64,000 bases of DNA from Avena insularis. Its lineage: Eukaryota; Streptophyta; Magnoliopsida; Poales; Poaceae. The notes under the pieces were generated by a model. That model saw only the letters and a list, made by a program, of their open reading frames with translations. It had not been told where the DNA came from and searched no databases. The number at the start of each line of letters is the position of its first letter. The first letter of the stretch is position 1. Below are positions 32,501 through 46,750 of this stretch, piece by piece. The stretch covers positions 204,730,941 to 204,794,940 of the forward strand of contig CM042684.1 in NCBI GenBank assembly GCA_023614405.1. Direction: 5' to 3'. Both the position numbers and the translations under genes were made by a program.

Positions 32501-35150
32501 GGTGTTATGTGAATAGAACACACATGCAATGACTCAGTTGTTCTTAGTAAGAAGAACACACATGCAATGACATCAGGATCCATGTGTGGTCTCAAGAGAA
32601 CACACATTTCAATGACACGGTGGATCCATATGTGGTATGTGAAAAGAACACACATGAAATGACTCCAGTTGTCGTTAGTAAAAAGAATACACATGCAATG
32701 ACACTGGTTGTTGTTAGTAAAAATAACACACATGCAATGACACTGGTGGATCCATAGGTGGATTCTGAAAAGAACAAATATGCAATGACTCTGGTTGTTG
32801 TTAGTAAAAAGAACACACTTGCAATGACACTGGTGGATCCATAGGTGGTATGTGAAAATAATAGTCATGAAATGACTCTAGTTGTTGTTAGTAAAAAGAA
32901 CACACATGCAATGACACTTGTGGATCCATAGGTGGTATGTGAAAAGAACACACATGCAATGACTCTGGTTGTTGTTAGTAAAAAGAACACACATGCAATG
33001 ACACCGGTGGATCCATAGGTGGATTGTGAAAAGAACACAAATGCAATGACACTACTAGATCCATATGTGGTATGTGAAAAGAATAGTCATGAAATGAATC
33101 CAATTGTTGTTAGTAAAAAGAACACACATGCAATGACACTAGTGGATCCATGTGTGGTCTCTAAAGAGAACACACATTTCAATGACACTGGTGGATCCAT
33201 ATGTGGTATGTGAAAAGAACACACATGAAATGACTCCAGTTGTTGTTAGTAAATAGAACACGCATGCAATGACACTGGTTGTTGTTAGTAAAAAGAACAC
33301 ACATTGAATGACACTGGTGGATCCATATGTGGATTGTGAAAAGAACACACATGCAATGACTCTGGGTGTTGTTAGTAAAAAGAACACAGATGCAATAAAA
33401 CTGGTGGATCCATAGGTGGATTGTGAAAAGAACACAAATGCAATGACACTACTGGATCCATATGTGGTATGCGAAAAGCATAGTCATGAAATGAATCCAA
33501 TTGTTGTTAGTAAAAAGAACACACATGCAATGACACTGGTGGATCCATGTGTGGTCTCTGAAGAGAACACACATTTCAATGACACTGGTGGATCCATATG
33601 TGGTATGTGAAAAGAACACACATGGAATGACTCCAGTTGTTGTTAGTAAATAGAACACGCATGCAATGACAGTGTGTGTTGTTAGTAAAAGAACACACAT
33701 TGAATGACACTGGTGGATCCATAGGTGGATTGTGAAAAGAACACACATGTAATCACTGGTTGTTAGTAAAAAGAACACACATGCAATGAAACTGGTAGAT
33801 CCATAGGTGGATTGTGAAAAGAACACAAATGCAATGACACTACTGGATCCATATGTGGTATGTGAAAAGAACACACATGCAATGACTCAAGTTGTTGTTA
33901 GTAAAAAGAACACACATGCAATGACATCAGGATCCATGTGGTCTCTGAAGAGAACACACATTTCAATGACACAGGTGGATCCATATGTGGTATGTGAAAA
34001 GAACACACATGAAATGACTCTAATTGTCGTTAGTAAAAAGAACACACATGCAATGACAGTGTTTGTTGTTAGTAAAAAGAACACACATGCAATGACACTG
34101 GTTGTTGTTAGTAAAAAGAACACACATGCAATGACACAGGTGGATCCATAGGTGGTATGTGAAAAGAACACACAAGCAAAGTCTCAAGTTGTTGTTAGTA
34201 AAAAGAACACACATGCAAAGACACTGGTGGATCCATAGGTGGATTATGAAAAGAACACCCATGCAATGACTACGTTGTTAGTAAAAAGAACACACATGCG
34301 GTGACAATGGTGGATCCATAGGTGGTATGTGAAAATAATAGTCATGAAATGACTCAGTTGTTAGTAAAAAGAACACACATGGAATGACAGGGTGGATCCA
34401 TAGGTGGTATGTGAAAAGAACACACAAGCAATGACTCGGGTTGTTGTTAGTAAAAATAACACACATGCAATGACATCAGGATCCATGTGTCTCTGAAGAG
34501 AACACACATTTCAATGACACTAGTGGATCCATGTGTGGTCTCTGAAGAGAACACACATTTCAATGACACTGGCGGATCCATATGTGGTATGTGAAAAGAA
34601 CACACATGAAATGACTCCAGTTGTTAGTAAATAGAACACACATGCAATGACACTGGTTGTTGTTAGTAAAAAGAACACACATGCAATGACACTAGTGGAT
34701 CCATAGGTGGATTGTGAAAAGAACAAACATGCAATGTCTCTTGTTGTTGTTAGTAAAAAGAACACACATGCAATGACACTGGTGGATCCATAGGTGGATT
34801 GTGAAAAGAACACACATGCAATGACACTGGTGGATCCATATGTGGTATGTGAAAAGAATAGTCATGAAATGACTCTAGTTGTTGTTAGTAAAAAGAACAC
34901 ACATGCAATGACACTGGTGGATTATGAAAAGAACACACATGCAATGACACAGGTGGATCCATATGTGGTATGTGAAAAGAATAGTCATGAAATGAATCCA
35001 GTTGTTGTTGGGTAAAAAGAACACACATGCAATGACACTGGTGGATCCATGTGTGGTCTCTCAAGAGAACACACATTTCAATGACACTAGTGGATCCATG
35101 TGTGGTCTCTGAAGAGAACACACATTTCAATGACATCGGATCCATCTGTG
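26560..35150 (+). repeat. Two tandem higher-order repeats of about 4.28 kb
   Basis: Landmarks recur at an offset of about 4.28 kb: the 'gaaatgactacagttgttgttaataaatag' type (about 27,400 and 31,690), the fragment 28,740-28,934 and 33,019-33,213 (offset 4,279), 'acagtgtttgttgttag' (29,774 and 34,052), and the 'ggtggattatgaaaag' unit (about 30,646 and 34,915). Boundaries are approximate. Confidence 0.75.
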
Positions 35151-38100
35151 GTATGTGAAAAGAACACACATGAAATGACTCCAGTTGTTGTTAGTAAAAA
35201 TAACACACATGCAATGACACTGGTTGTTGTTAGTAAAAAGAACACACATGCAATGACACTGGTGGATCCATAGGTAGATTGTGAAAAGAACACACATGCA
35301 ATGACTCTGGTTGTTAGTAAAAAGAACACACATGCAATGACACTGTTGGATCCATGTGTGGTCTCTGAAGAGAACACACATGCAATGACTCGCCATTGTT
35401 AGTAAAAGAGCACACATGCAATGACACTGGTGGATCCATAGGTGGATTCAAAAAAAAACATGCAATGACTCGTTGTTGTTAGTAAAAGAACACACATGCA
35501 ATGAAACTGGTGGATCCATAGGTGGATTGTGAAAAGAACACAAATGCAATGACACTCTGGATCCATATGTGGTATGCGAAAAGCATAGTCATGAAATGAA
35601 TCAATTGTTGTTAGTAAAAAGAACACACATGCAATGACATCAGGATCCATGTGTGGTCTCTGAAGAGAACACACATTTCAATGACACTGGTGGATCCATA
35701 TGTGGTATGTGAAAAGAACACACATGGAATGACTCAGTTGTTGTTAGTAAATAGAACACATGCAATGACACTGTTGTTGTTAGTAAAAAGAACACACATT
35801 GAATGACCTGGTGGATCCATAGGTGGATTGTGAAAAGAACACACATGTAATCACTCACGGGTGTTGTTAGTAAAAGAACACACATGCAATGAAACTGGTA
35901 GATCCATAGGTGGATTGTGAAAAGAACACAAATGCAATGACACTACTGGATCCATATGTGGTATGTGAAAAGAACACACATGCAATGACTCAAGTTGTTG
36001 TTAGTAAAAAGAACACACATGCAATGACACTGGTGGATCCATGTGTGGTCTCTGAAGAGAACACACATTTCAATGACACAGGTGGATCCATATGTGGTAT
36101 GTGAAAAGAACACACATGAAATGACTCTAATTGTCGTTAGTAAAAAGAACACACATGCAATGACAGTGTTTGTTGTTAGTAAAAAGAACACACATGCAAT
36201 GACACTGGTTGTTGTTAGTAAAAAGAACACACATGCAATGACACAGGTGGATCCATAGGTGGTATGTGAAAAGAACACACAAGCAAAGACTCCAGTTGTT
36301 CTTAGTAAGAAGAACACACATGCAATGACATCAGGGATCCATGTGGTCTCTGAAGAGAACACACATTTCAATGACACAGGTGGATCCATATGTGGTATGT
36401 GAAAAGAACAGACATGAAATGACTCGTCGTTAGTAAAAAGAACACACATGCAATGACACTGGTTGTTGTTAGCAAAAATAACACACATGCAATGACACTG
36501 GTGGATCCATAGGTGGATTCTGAAAAGAACAAACATGCAATGACTCTTGTTGTTGTTAGTAAAAAGAACACACATGCAAAGACACTGGTGGATCCATAGG
36601 TGGATTATGAAAAGAACACACATGCAATGACTCTGGTTGTTAGTAAAAAGAACACACATGCAGTGACACTGGTGGATCCATAGGTGGTATGTGAAAATAA
36701 TAGTCATGAAATGACTCCAGTTGTTGTTAGTAAAAAGAACACACATGGAATGACACTGGTGGATCCATAGGTGGTATGTGAAAAGAACACACAAGCAATG
36801 ACTCGGGTTGTTGTTAGTAAAAATAACACACATGCAATGACACTGGTGGATCCATGTGTGGTCTCTTAAGAGAACACACATTTCAATGACACTAGTGGAT
36901 CCATGTGTGGTCTCTGAAGAGAACACTCATTTCAATGACACTGGCGGATCCATATGTGGTATGTGAAAAGAACACACATGAAATGACTCCAGTTGTTAGT
37001 AAATAGAACACACATGCAATGACACTGGTTGTTGTTAGTAAAAAGAACACACATGCAATGACACTAGTGGATCCATAGGTGGATTGTGAAAAGAACAAAC
37101 ATGCAATGTCTCTTGTTGTTGTTAGTAAAAAGAACACACATGCAATGACACTGGTCGATCCATAGGTGGATTGTGAAAAGAACACACATGCAATGACACT
37201 GGTGGATCCATATGTGGTATGTGAAAAGAATAGTCATGAAATGACTCTAATTGTTGTTAGTAAAAAGAACACACATGCAATGACACTGGTGGATTATGAA
37301 AAGAACACACATGCAATGACACAGGTGGATCCATATGTGGTATGTGAAAAGAATAGTCATGAAATGAATCCAGTTGTTGTTGGGTAAAAAGAACACACAT
37401 GCAATGACACTGGTGGATCCATGTGTGGTATCTCAAGAGAACACACATTTCAATGACACTAGTGGATCCTTGTGTGGTCTCTGAAGAGAACACACATTTC
37501 AATGACACTGGCGGATCCATATGTGGTATGTGAAAAGAACACACATGAAATGACTCCAGTTGTTGTTAGTAAAAATAACACACATGCAATGACACTGGTT
37601 GTTGTTAGTAAAAAGAACACACATGCAATGACACTGGTGGATCCATAGGTAGATTGTGAAAAGAACACACATGCAATGACTCTGGTTGTTAGTAAAAAGA
37701 ACACACATGCAATGACACTGGTGGATCCATGTGTGGTCTCTGAAGAGAACACACATGCAATGACTCTGGCTGTTGTTAGTAAAAAGAGCACACATGCAAT
37801 GACACTGGTGGATCCATAGGTGGATTCTGAAAAAAAAAACATGCAATGACTCTGGTTGTTGTTAGTAAAAAGAACACACATGCAATGAAACTGGTGGATC
37901 CATAGGTGGATTGTGAAAAGAACACAAATGCAATGACACTACTGGATCCATATGTGGTATGCGAAAAGCATAGTCATGAAATGAATCCAATTGTTGTTAG
38001 TAAAAAGAACACACATGCAATGACATCAGGATCCATGTGTGGTCTCTGAAGAGAACACACATTTCAATGACACTGGTGGATCCATATGTGGTATGTGAAA

Positions 38101-40320
38101 AGAACACACATGGAATGACTCCAGTTGTTGTTAGTAAATAGAACACGCATGCAATGACACTGGTTGTTGTTAGTAAAAAGAACACACATTGAATGACACT
38201 GGTGGATCCATAGGTGGATTGTGAAAAGAACACACATGTAATCACTCTGGGTGTTGTTAGTAAAAAGAACACACATGCAATGAAACTGGTAGATCCATAG
38301 GTGGATTGTGAAAAGAACACAAATGCAATGACACTACTGGATCCATATGTGGTATGTGAAAAGAACACACATGCAATGACTCAAGTTGTTGTTAGTAAAA
38401 AGAACACACATGCAATGACATCAGGATCCATGTGTGGTCTCAAGAGAACACACATTTCAATGACATGTGGATCCATATGTGGTATGTGAAAAGAACACAC
38501 ATGAAATGACTCTAATTGTCGTTAGTAAAAAGAACACACATGCAATGACAGTGTTTGTTGTTAGTAAAAAGAACACACATGCAATGACACTGGTTGTTGT
38601 TAGTAAAAAGAACACACATGCAATGACACAGGTGGATCCATAGGTGGTATGTGAAAAGAACACACAAGCAAAGACTCCAGTTGTTCTTAGTAAGAAGAAC
38701 ACACATGCAATGACATCAGGATCCATGTGTGGTCTCTGAAGAGAACACATTTCAATGACATGTGGATCCATTTGTGTTATGTGAAAAGAACAGAAATGAA
38801 ATGACTCGTCGTTAGTAAAAAGAACACACATGCAATGACACTGGTTGTTGTTAGCAAAAATAACACACATGCAATGACACTGGTGGATCCATAGGTGGAT
38901 TCTGAAAAGAACAAACATGCAATGACTCTTGTTGTTGTTAGTAACAAGAACACACATGCAAAGACACTGGTGGATCCATAGGTGGATTATGAAAAGAACA
39001 CACATGCAATGACTCTGGTTGTTAGTAAAAAGAACACACATGCAGTGACACTGGTGGATCCATAGGTGGTATGTGAAAATAATAGTCATGAAATGACTCC
39101 AGTTGTTGTTAGTAAAAAGAACACACATGGAATGACACTGGTGGATCCATAGGTGGTATGTGAAAAGAACACACAAGCAATGACTCGGGTTGTTGTTAGT
39201 AAAAATAACACACATGCAATGACACTGGTGGATCCATGTGTGGTCTCTGAAGAGAACACACATTACAATGACACTAGTCGATCCAAGTGTGGACTCTGAA
39301 GAGAACACACATGTCAATGACACTGGCGGATCCATATGTGGTATGAAAAAGAACACACATGACTCAGTTGTTAGTAAATAGAACACACATGCAATGACAC
39401 TGGTTGTTGTTAGTAAAAAGAACACACATGCAATGACACTAGTGGATCCATAGGTGGATTGTGAAAAGAACAAACATGCAATGTCTCTTGTTGTTGTTAG
39501 TAAAAAGAACACACATGCAATGACACTGGTCGATCCATAGGTGGATTGTGAAAAGAACACACATGCAATGACACTGGTGGATCCATATGTGGTATGTGAA
39601 AAGAATAGTCATGAAATGACTCTAGTTGTTGTTAGTAAAAAGAACACACATGCAATGACACTGGTGGATTATGAAAAGAACACACATGCAATGACACAGG
39701 TGGATCCATATGTGGTATGTGAAAAGAATAGTCATGAAATGAATCCAGTTGTTGTTGGGTAAAAAGAACACACATGCAATGACACTGGTGGATCCATGTG
39801 TGGTCTCTCAAGAGAACACACATTTCAATGACACTAGTGGATCCTTGTGTGGTCTCTGAAGAGAACACACATTTCAATGACACTGGCGGATCCATATGTG
39901 GTATGTGAAAAGAACACACATGAAATGACTCCAGTTGTTGTTAGTAAAAATAACACACATGCAATGACACTGGTTGTTGTTAGTAAAAAGAACACACATG
40001 CAATGACACTGGTGGATCCATAGGTAGATTGTGAAAAGAACACACATGCAATGACTCTGGTTGTTAGTAAAAAGAACACACATGCAATGACACTGGTGGA
40101 TCCATGTGTGGTCTCTGAAGAGAACACACATGCAATGACTCTGGCTGTTGTTAGTAAAAAGAGCACACATGCAATGACACTGGTGGATCCATAGGTGGAT
40201 TCTGAAAAAAACAAACATGCAATGACTCTGGTTGTTGTTAGTAAAAAGAACACACATGCAATGAAACTGGTGGATCCATAGGTGGATTGTGAAAAGAACA
40301 CAAATGCAATGACACTACTG
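34746..40320 (+). repeat. Higher-order repeat of about 2.37 kb, two full copies and a partial third
   Basis: Copies start near 34,746, 37,118 and 39,492 (offsets 2,372-2,375). Each starts with the same order of units: type d, type a with AATAGTCATG, a 'ggtggattatg' short unit, and the rare 'gttgttgttgggtaaaaag' linker (34,997; 37,371; 39,746). The third copy diverges after about 40,320. Confidence 0.85.
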
Positions 40321-42949
40321 GATCCATATGTGGTATGTGAAAATAATAGTCATAAAATGAATCCAATTGTTGTTAGTAAAAAAAACACACATGCAATGAC
40401 ACTGGTGGATCCATATGTGGTATGTCAAAAGAACACACATGCAATGACTCTAGTTGTTGTTAGTAAAAAGAACACACATGCAAAGATACTCGTGGATTCA
40501 TGTGTGGTCTCTGAAGAGAACACACATTTCAATGAAACTGGTGGATCCATATGTGGTACGTGAAAAGAACACGCATGCAATGACCCTAGTTGTTGTTAGT
40601 AAAAAGAACACACATGCAATGACACTGGTGGATCCATGTGTGGTCTTAGAAGAGAACACACATCCAATGACTCTAGCTATTGTTAGTAAGAACATCACAC
40701 ATTTCAATGACACTGGTGGATCCATAGGTGGTATGTCAAAACAACACACATGCAATGACTCCAGTGGTTGTTAGTAAAAAGAACACACATGCAATGACCC
40801 TGGTTGTTGTTAGTAAAAAGAACAGACATGCAATGAAACTGGTGGATCCATAGGTGGATTGTGAAAAGAACACAAATGCAATGACACTACTGGATCCATA
40901 TGTGGTATGCGAAAAGAATAGTCATGAAATGAATCCAATTGTTGTTAGTAAAAAGAACACACATGCAATGACACTGGTGGATCCATGTGTGGTCTCTGAA
41001 GAGAACACACATTTCAATGACACTGGTGGATCCATATGTGGTATGTGAAAAGAACACACATGGAATGACTCCAGTTGTTGTTAGTAAATAGAACATGCAT
41101 GCAATGACACTGGTTGTTGTTAGTAAAAAGAACACACATTGAATGACACTGGTGGATCCATAGGTGGATTGTGAAAAGAACACACATGTAATGACTCTGG
41201 GTGTTGTTAGTAAAAAGAACACACATGCAATGAAACTGGTGGATCCATAGGTGGATTGTGAAAAGAACACAAATGCAATGACACTACTGGATCCATATTT
41301 GGTATTTGAAAAGAACACACATGCAATGACTCAAGTTGTTGTTAGTAAAAAGAACACACATGCAATGACACTGGTGGATCCATGTGTGGTCTCTGAAGAG
41401 AACACACATTTCAATGACACAGGTGGATCCATATGTGGTATGTGAAAAGAACACACATGAAATGACTCTAATTGTCGTTAGTAAAAAGAACACACATGCA
41501 ATGACAGTGTTTGTTGTTAGTAAAAACAACACACATGCAATGACTCCATATGTGGTATGTGAAAAGAACACACATGCAATGACACTGGTGGATCCATAGG
41601 TGGTATGTGAAAATAATAGTCATGAAATGACTCCAGTTGTTGTTAGTAAACAACACACATGCAATGACTCCAGTGGTTGTTAGTAAAAAGAACACACATG
41701 CAATGACCCTGGTTGTTGTTAGTAAAAAGAACACACATGCAATAACCCTGGTTGTTGTGAGCAAAAAGAACACACATGCAATGACACTGGTGGATCCATG
41801 TGCGGTCCCTGAAAAGAACACACATTTCAATGACACAGGTGGATCCATATGTGGTATGTGAAAAGAACACACATGCAATGACTCCAGTTGTTGTTAGTAA
41901 AAATAACACACATGCAATGACACTGGTGGATCCATGTGTGGTCTCTGAAGAGAATACGCATTTCAATGACACTTGTGGATCCATATGTGGTATGTGAAAA
42001 CAACACACATGCAATGACATTGGTTGTTGTTAGTAAAAACAACACACATGGAATGACACTGGTGGATCCATAGGTGGATTATGAAAGGAACACACATGCA
42101 ATGTCTCTAGTTGTTGTTAGTAAAAAGAACACACATGCAATGACACTGATGGATCCATAAGTGGATTGTGAAAAGAACAAACATGCAATGACTCTGGTTG
42201 TTGTTAGTAAAAAGAACACACATACAATGACACTGGTGGATCCATAGGTGGTATGTGAAAATAATAGTCAAGAAATGACTCCAGTTGTTGTTAGTAAAAA
42301 GAACACACATGCAATGACACTGGTGGATCCATAGGTGGTATGTGAAAAGTACACACATGCAATGACTCTGATTGTTGTTAGTAAAAAGAACACACATCCA
42401 ATGATACTGGTGGATCCATGTGTGGTCTCTGAAGAGAACACGCATTTCAATGACACTGGTGGATACATATGTGGTATGTGAAAAGAACACACATGAAATG
42501 GCTCCAGTTGTTTTTAGTAAATAGAACACACATGCAATGACACTAGTTGTTGTTAGTAAAAAGAACACACATGCAATGACACTGGTGGATCCATAGGCGG
42601 ATTGTGAAAAGAACAAACATGCAATGACTCTGGTTGTTGTTAGTAAAAAGAACACACATGCAATGAAACTGGTCGATCCATAGGTGGATTGTGAAAAGAA
42701 CACAAATGCAATGACACTACTGGATCCATATGTGGTATGTGAAAAGAGTAGTCATGAAATGAATCCAATTGCTGTTAGTAAAAAGAACACAAATGCAATG
42801 ACACTGGTGGATCCATGTGTGGTCTCTAAAGAGAACACACATTTCAATGACACTGGTGGATCCATATGTGGTATGTGAAAAGAACACACATGAAATGACT
42901 CCAGTTGTTGTTAGTAAAAATAACACACATGCAATGACACTGGTTGTTG

Positions 42950-45900
42950 TTAGTAAAAAGAACACACATGCAATGACACTGGTGGATCCATAGGTAGATT
43001 GTGAAAAGAACACACATGCAATTACTCTGGTTGTTAGTAAAAAGAACACACATGCAATGACACTGGTGGATCCATGTGTGGTCTCTGAAGAGAACACACA
43101 TGCAATGACTCTGGCTGTTGTTAGTAAAAAGAGCACACATGCAATGAAACTGGTGGATCCATAGGTGGATTGTGAAAAGAACACAATTGCAATGACACTA
43201 CTGGATCCATATGTGGTATGTGAAAATAATAGTCATAAAATGAATCCAATTGTTGTTAGTAAAAAGAACACACATGCAATGACACTGGTGGATCCATATG
43301 TGGTATGTGAAAAGAACACACATGCAATGACTCTAGTTGTTGTTAGTAAAAAGAACACACATGCAAAGACACTCGTGGATTCATGTGTGGTCTCTGAAGA
43401 GAACACACATTTCAATGAAACTGGTGGATCCATCTGTGGTACGTGAAAAGAACACGCATGCAATGACCCTAGTTGTTGTTAGTAAAAAGAACACACAAGC
43501 AATGACACTGGTGGATCCATGTGTGGTCTTAGAACAGAACACACATCCAATGACTCTAGCTATTGTTAGTAAGAACAGCACACATTTCAATGACACTGGT
43601 GGATCCATAGGTGGTATGTGAAAACAACACACATGCAATGACTCCTGTGGTTGTTAGTAAAAAGCACACACATGCAATGACCCTGGTTGTTGTTAGTAAA
43701 AAGAACACACATGCAATAACCCTGGTTGTTGTGAGTAAAAAGAACACACATGCAATGACACTGGTGGATCCATGTGCGGTCTCTGAAAAGAACACACATT
43801 TCAATGACACAGGTGGATCCATATGTGGTATGTGAAAAGAACACACATGCAATGACTCCAGTTGTTGTTAGTAAAAATAACACACATGCAATGACACTGG
43901 TGGATCCATGTGTGGTCTCTGAAGAGAATACACATTTCAATGACACTTGTGGATCCATATGTGGTATGTAAAAAGAACACACATGAAATGACTCCAGTTG
44001 TTATCGGTAAAAAGAACACACATGCAATGACACTGGTTGTTGTTAGTAAAAAGAACACACATGCAATGACACTGGTGGATCCATAGGTGGATTGTGAAAA
44101 GAACACACATGCAATGACTCTGGTTGTTAGTAAAAAGAACACACATGCAATGACACTGGTGGATCCATATGTGGTATGTGAAAAGAATAGTCATGATATG
44201 ACTCCAATTGTAGTTAGTTAAAAGAACACACATGCAATGACACTGGTGGATCCATGTGTGGTCTCTGAAGAGAACACACACACAATGACTCTGGCTGTTG
44301 TTAGTAAAAAAGAGCACACATTTCAATGACACTGGTGGATCCATATGTGGTATGTGAAAAGAATAATCATGAAATGACTCCAGTTGTTGTTAGTAAAAAG
44401 AACACACATGCAATGACACTAGTAGACCCATCTGTGGTCTCTGAAGAGAACACACATGCAATGACTCTGGCTGTTGTTAGTAAAAAGAGCACACATGCAA
44501 TGCCCCTGGTGGATTCATATGTGGCATGTGAAAAGAACACACATGCAATGACTCCAGTTGTTGTTAGTAAAAATAACACACATACAAAGACACTGGTGGA
44601 TTCATGTGTGGTCTCTGAAGAGAACACACATTTCAATGACACTGGTGGATCCATATGTGGTATGTGAAAAGAACACACATGCAATGACTCCGGTTGTTGT
44701 TAGTAAAAAGAACACACATGCAATGACACTAGTGGATCCATGTGTGGTCTCTGAAGAGAATACGCATTTCAATGACATTGGTGGATCCATAGGTGGATTC
44801 TAAAAAGAACAAACATGCAATGACTCTTGTTGTTGTTAGTAAAAAGAACACACATGCAAAGACACTGGTGGATCCATAGGTGGATTATGAAAAGAACACA
44901 CATGCAATGACTCTGGTTGTTAGTAAAAAGAACACACATGCAATGACACTGGTGGATCCATGGGTGGTATGTGAAAATAATAGTCATGAAATGACTCTAG
45001 TTGTTGTTAGTAAAAAGAACACACCTGCAATGACACTGGTGGATCCATAGGTGGTATGTGAAAAGAACACACAAGCAATGACTCTGGTTGTTGTTAGTAA
45101 AAAGAACACACATGCAATGACACTGGTGGATCCATGTGTGGTCTCTAAAGAGAACACACATTTCAATGACACTGGTGGATCCATATGTGGTATGTGAAAA
45201 GAACACACATGAAATGACTCCAGTTGTTAGTAAATAGAACACACACGCAATGACACTGGTTGTTGTTAGTAAAAAGAACACACATGCAATGACAGTAGTG
45301 GATCCATAGGTGGATTGTGAAAAGAACACACATGCAATGTCTCTGGTTGTTGTTAGTAAAAAGAACACACATGCAATGACACTAGTGGATCCATAGGTGG
45401 ATTGTGAAAAGAACACACATGCAATGACACTGGTGGATCCATATGTGGTATGTGAAAAGAATAGTCATGAAATGACTCTAGTTGTTGTTAGTAAAAAGAA
45501 CACACATGCAATGACACTTGTGGATTATGAAAAGAACACACATGCAATGACACAGGTGGATCCATATGTGGTATGTGAAAAGAATAGTCATGAAATGAAT
45601 CCAGTTGTTGTTGGGTAAAAAGAACACACATGCAATGACACTGGTGGATCCATGTGTGGTCTCTCAAGAGAACACACATTTCAATGACACTAGTGGATCC
45701 ATGTGTGGTCTCTGAAGAGAACACACATTTCAATGACACTGGTGGATCCATTTGTGGTATGTGAAAAGAACACACATGAAATGACTCCAGTTGTTGTTAG
45801 TAAAAATAACACACATGCAATGACACTGGTTGTTGTTAGTAAAAAGAACACACATGCAATGACACTGGTGGATCCAGAGGTAGATTGTGAAAAGAACACA

Positions 45901-46750
45901 CATGCAATGACTCTGGTTATTAGTAAAAAGAACACACATGCAATGACACTGGTGGATCCATGTGTGGTCTCTGAAGAGAACACACATGCAATGACTCTGG
46001 CTGTTGCTAGTAAAAAGAGCACACATGGAATGACACTGGTGGATTCATATGTGGTATGTGAAAAGAACACACATGCAATGACTCTAGTTGTTGTTAGTAA
46101 AAAGAACACACATGGAAAGACACTCGTGGATTCATGTGTGGTCTCTGAAGAGAACACACATTTCAATGAAACTGGTGGATCCATATGTGGTACGTGAAAA
46201 GAACACGCATGCAATGACCCTAGTTGTTGTTAGTAAAAAGAACACACATGCAATGACACTGGTGGATCCATGTGTGGTCTCAGAAGAGAACACACATCCA
46301 ATGACTCTAGCTATTGTTAGTAAGAACAGCACACATTTCAGTGACACTGGTGCATCCATAGGTGGTATGTGAAAACAACACACATGCAATGACTCCAGTG
46401 GTTGTTAGTAAAAAGAACACACATGCAATGACCCTGGTTGTTGTTAGTAAAAAGAACACACATGCAATAACCCTGGTTGTTGTGAGTAAAAAGAACACAC
46501 ATGCAATGACGCTGGTGGATCCATGTGCAGTCTCTGAAAAGAACACACATTTCAATGACACTGGTGGATCCATATGTGGTATGTGAAAAGAACACACATG
46601 CAATGACTCCAGTTGTTGTTAGTAAAAATAACACACATGCAATGACACTAGTGGACCCATGTGTGGTCTCTAAAGAGAATACGCATTTCAATGACACTTG
46701 TGGATCCATAGGTGGATTATGAAAAGAACACACATGTAATGTCTCTGGTT
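42950..46750 (+). repeat. Segmental duplication within the array, offset 2,751 bp
   Basis: Segments 43,381-43,852 and 46,132-46,603 keep the same order of units at a constant offset of 2,751, including the unusual 'gtaagaacagcacacatttca' and 'gttgtgagtaaaaag' units. Confidence 0.8.
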
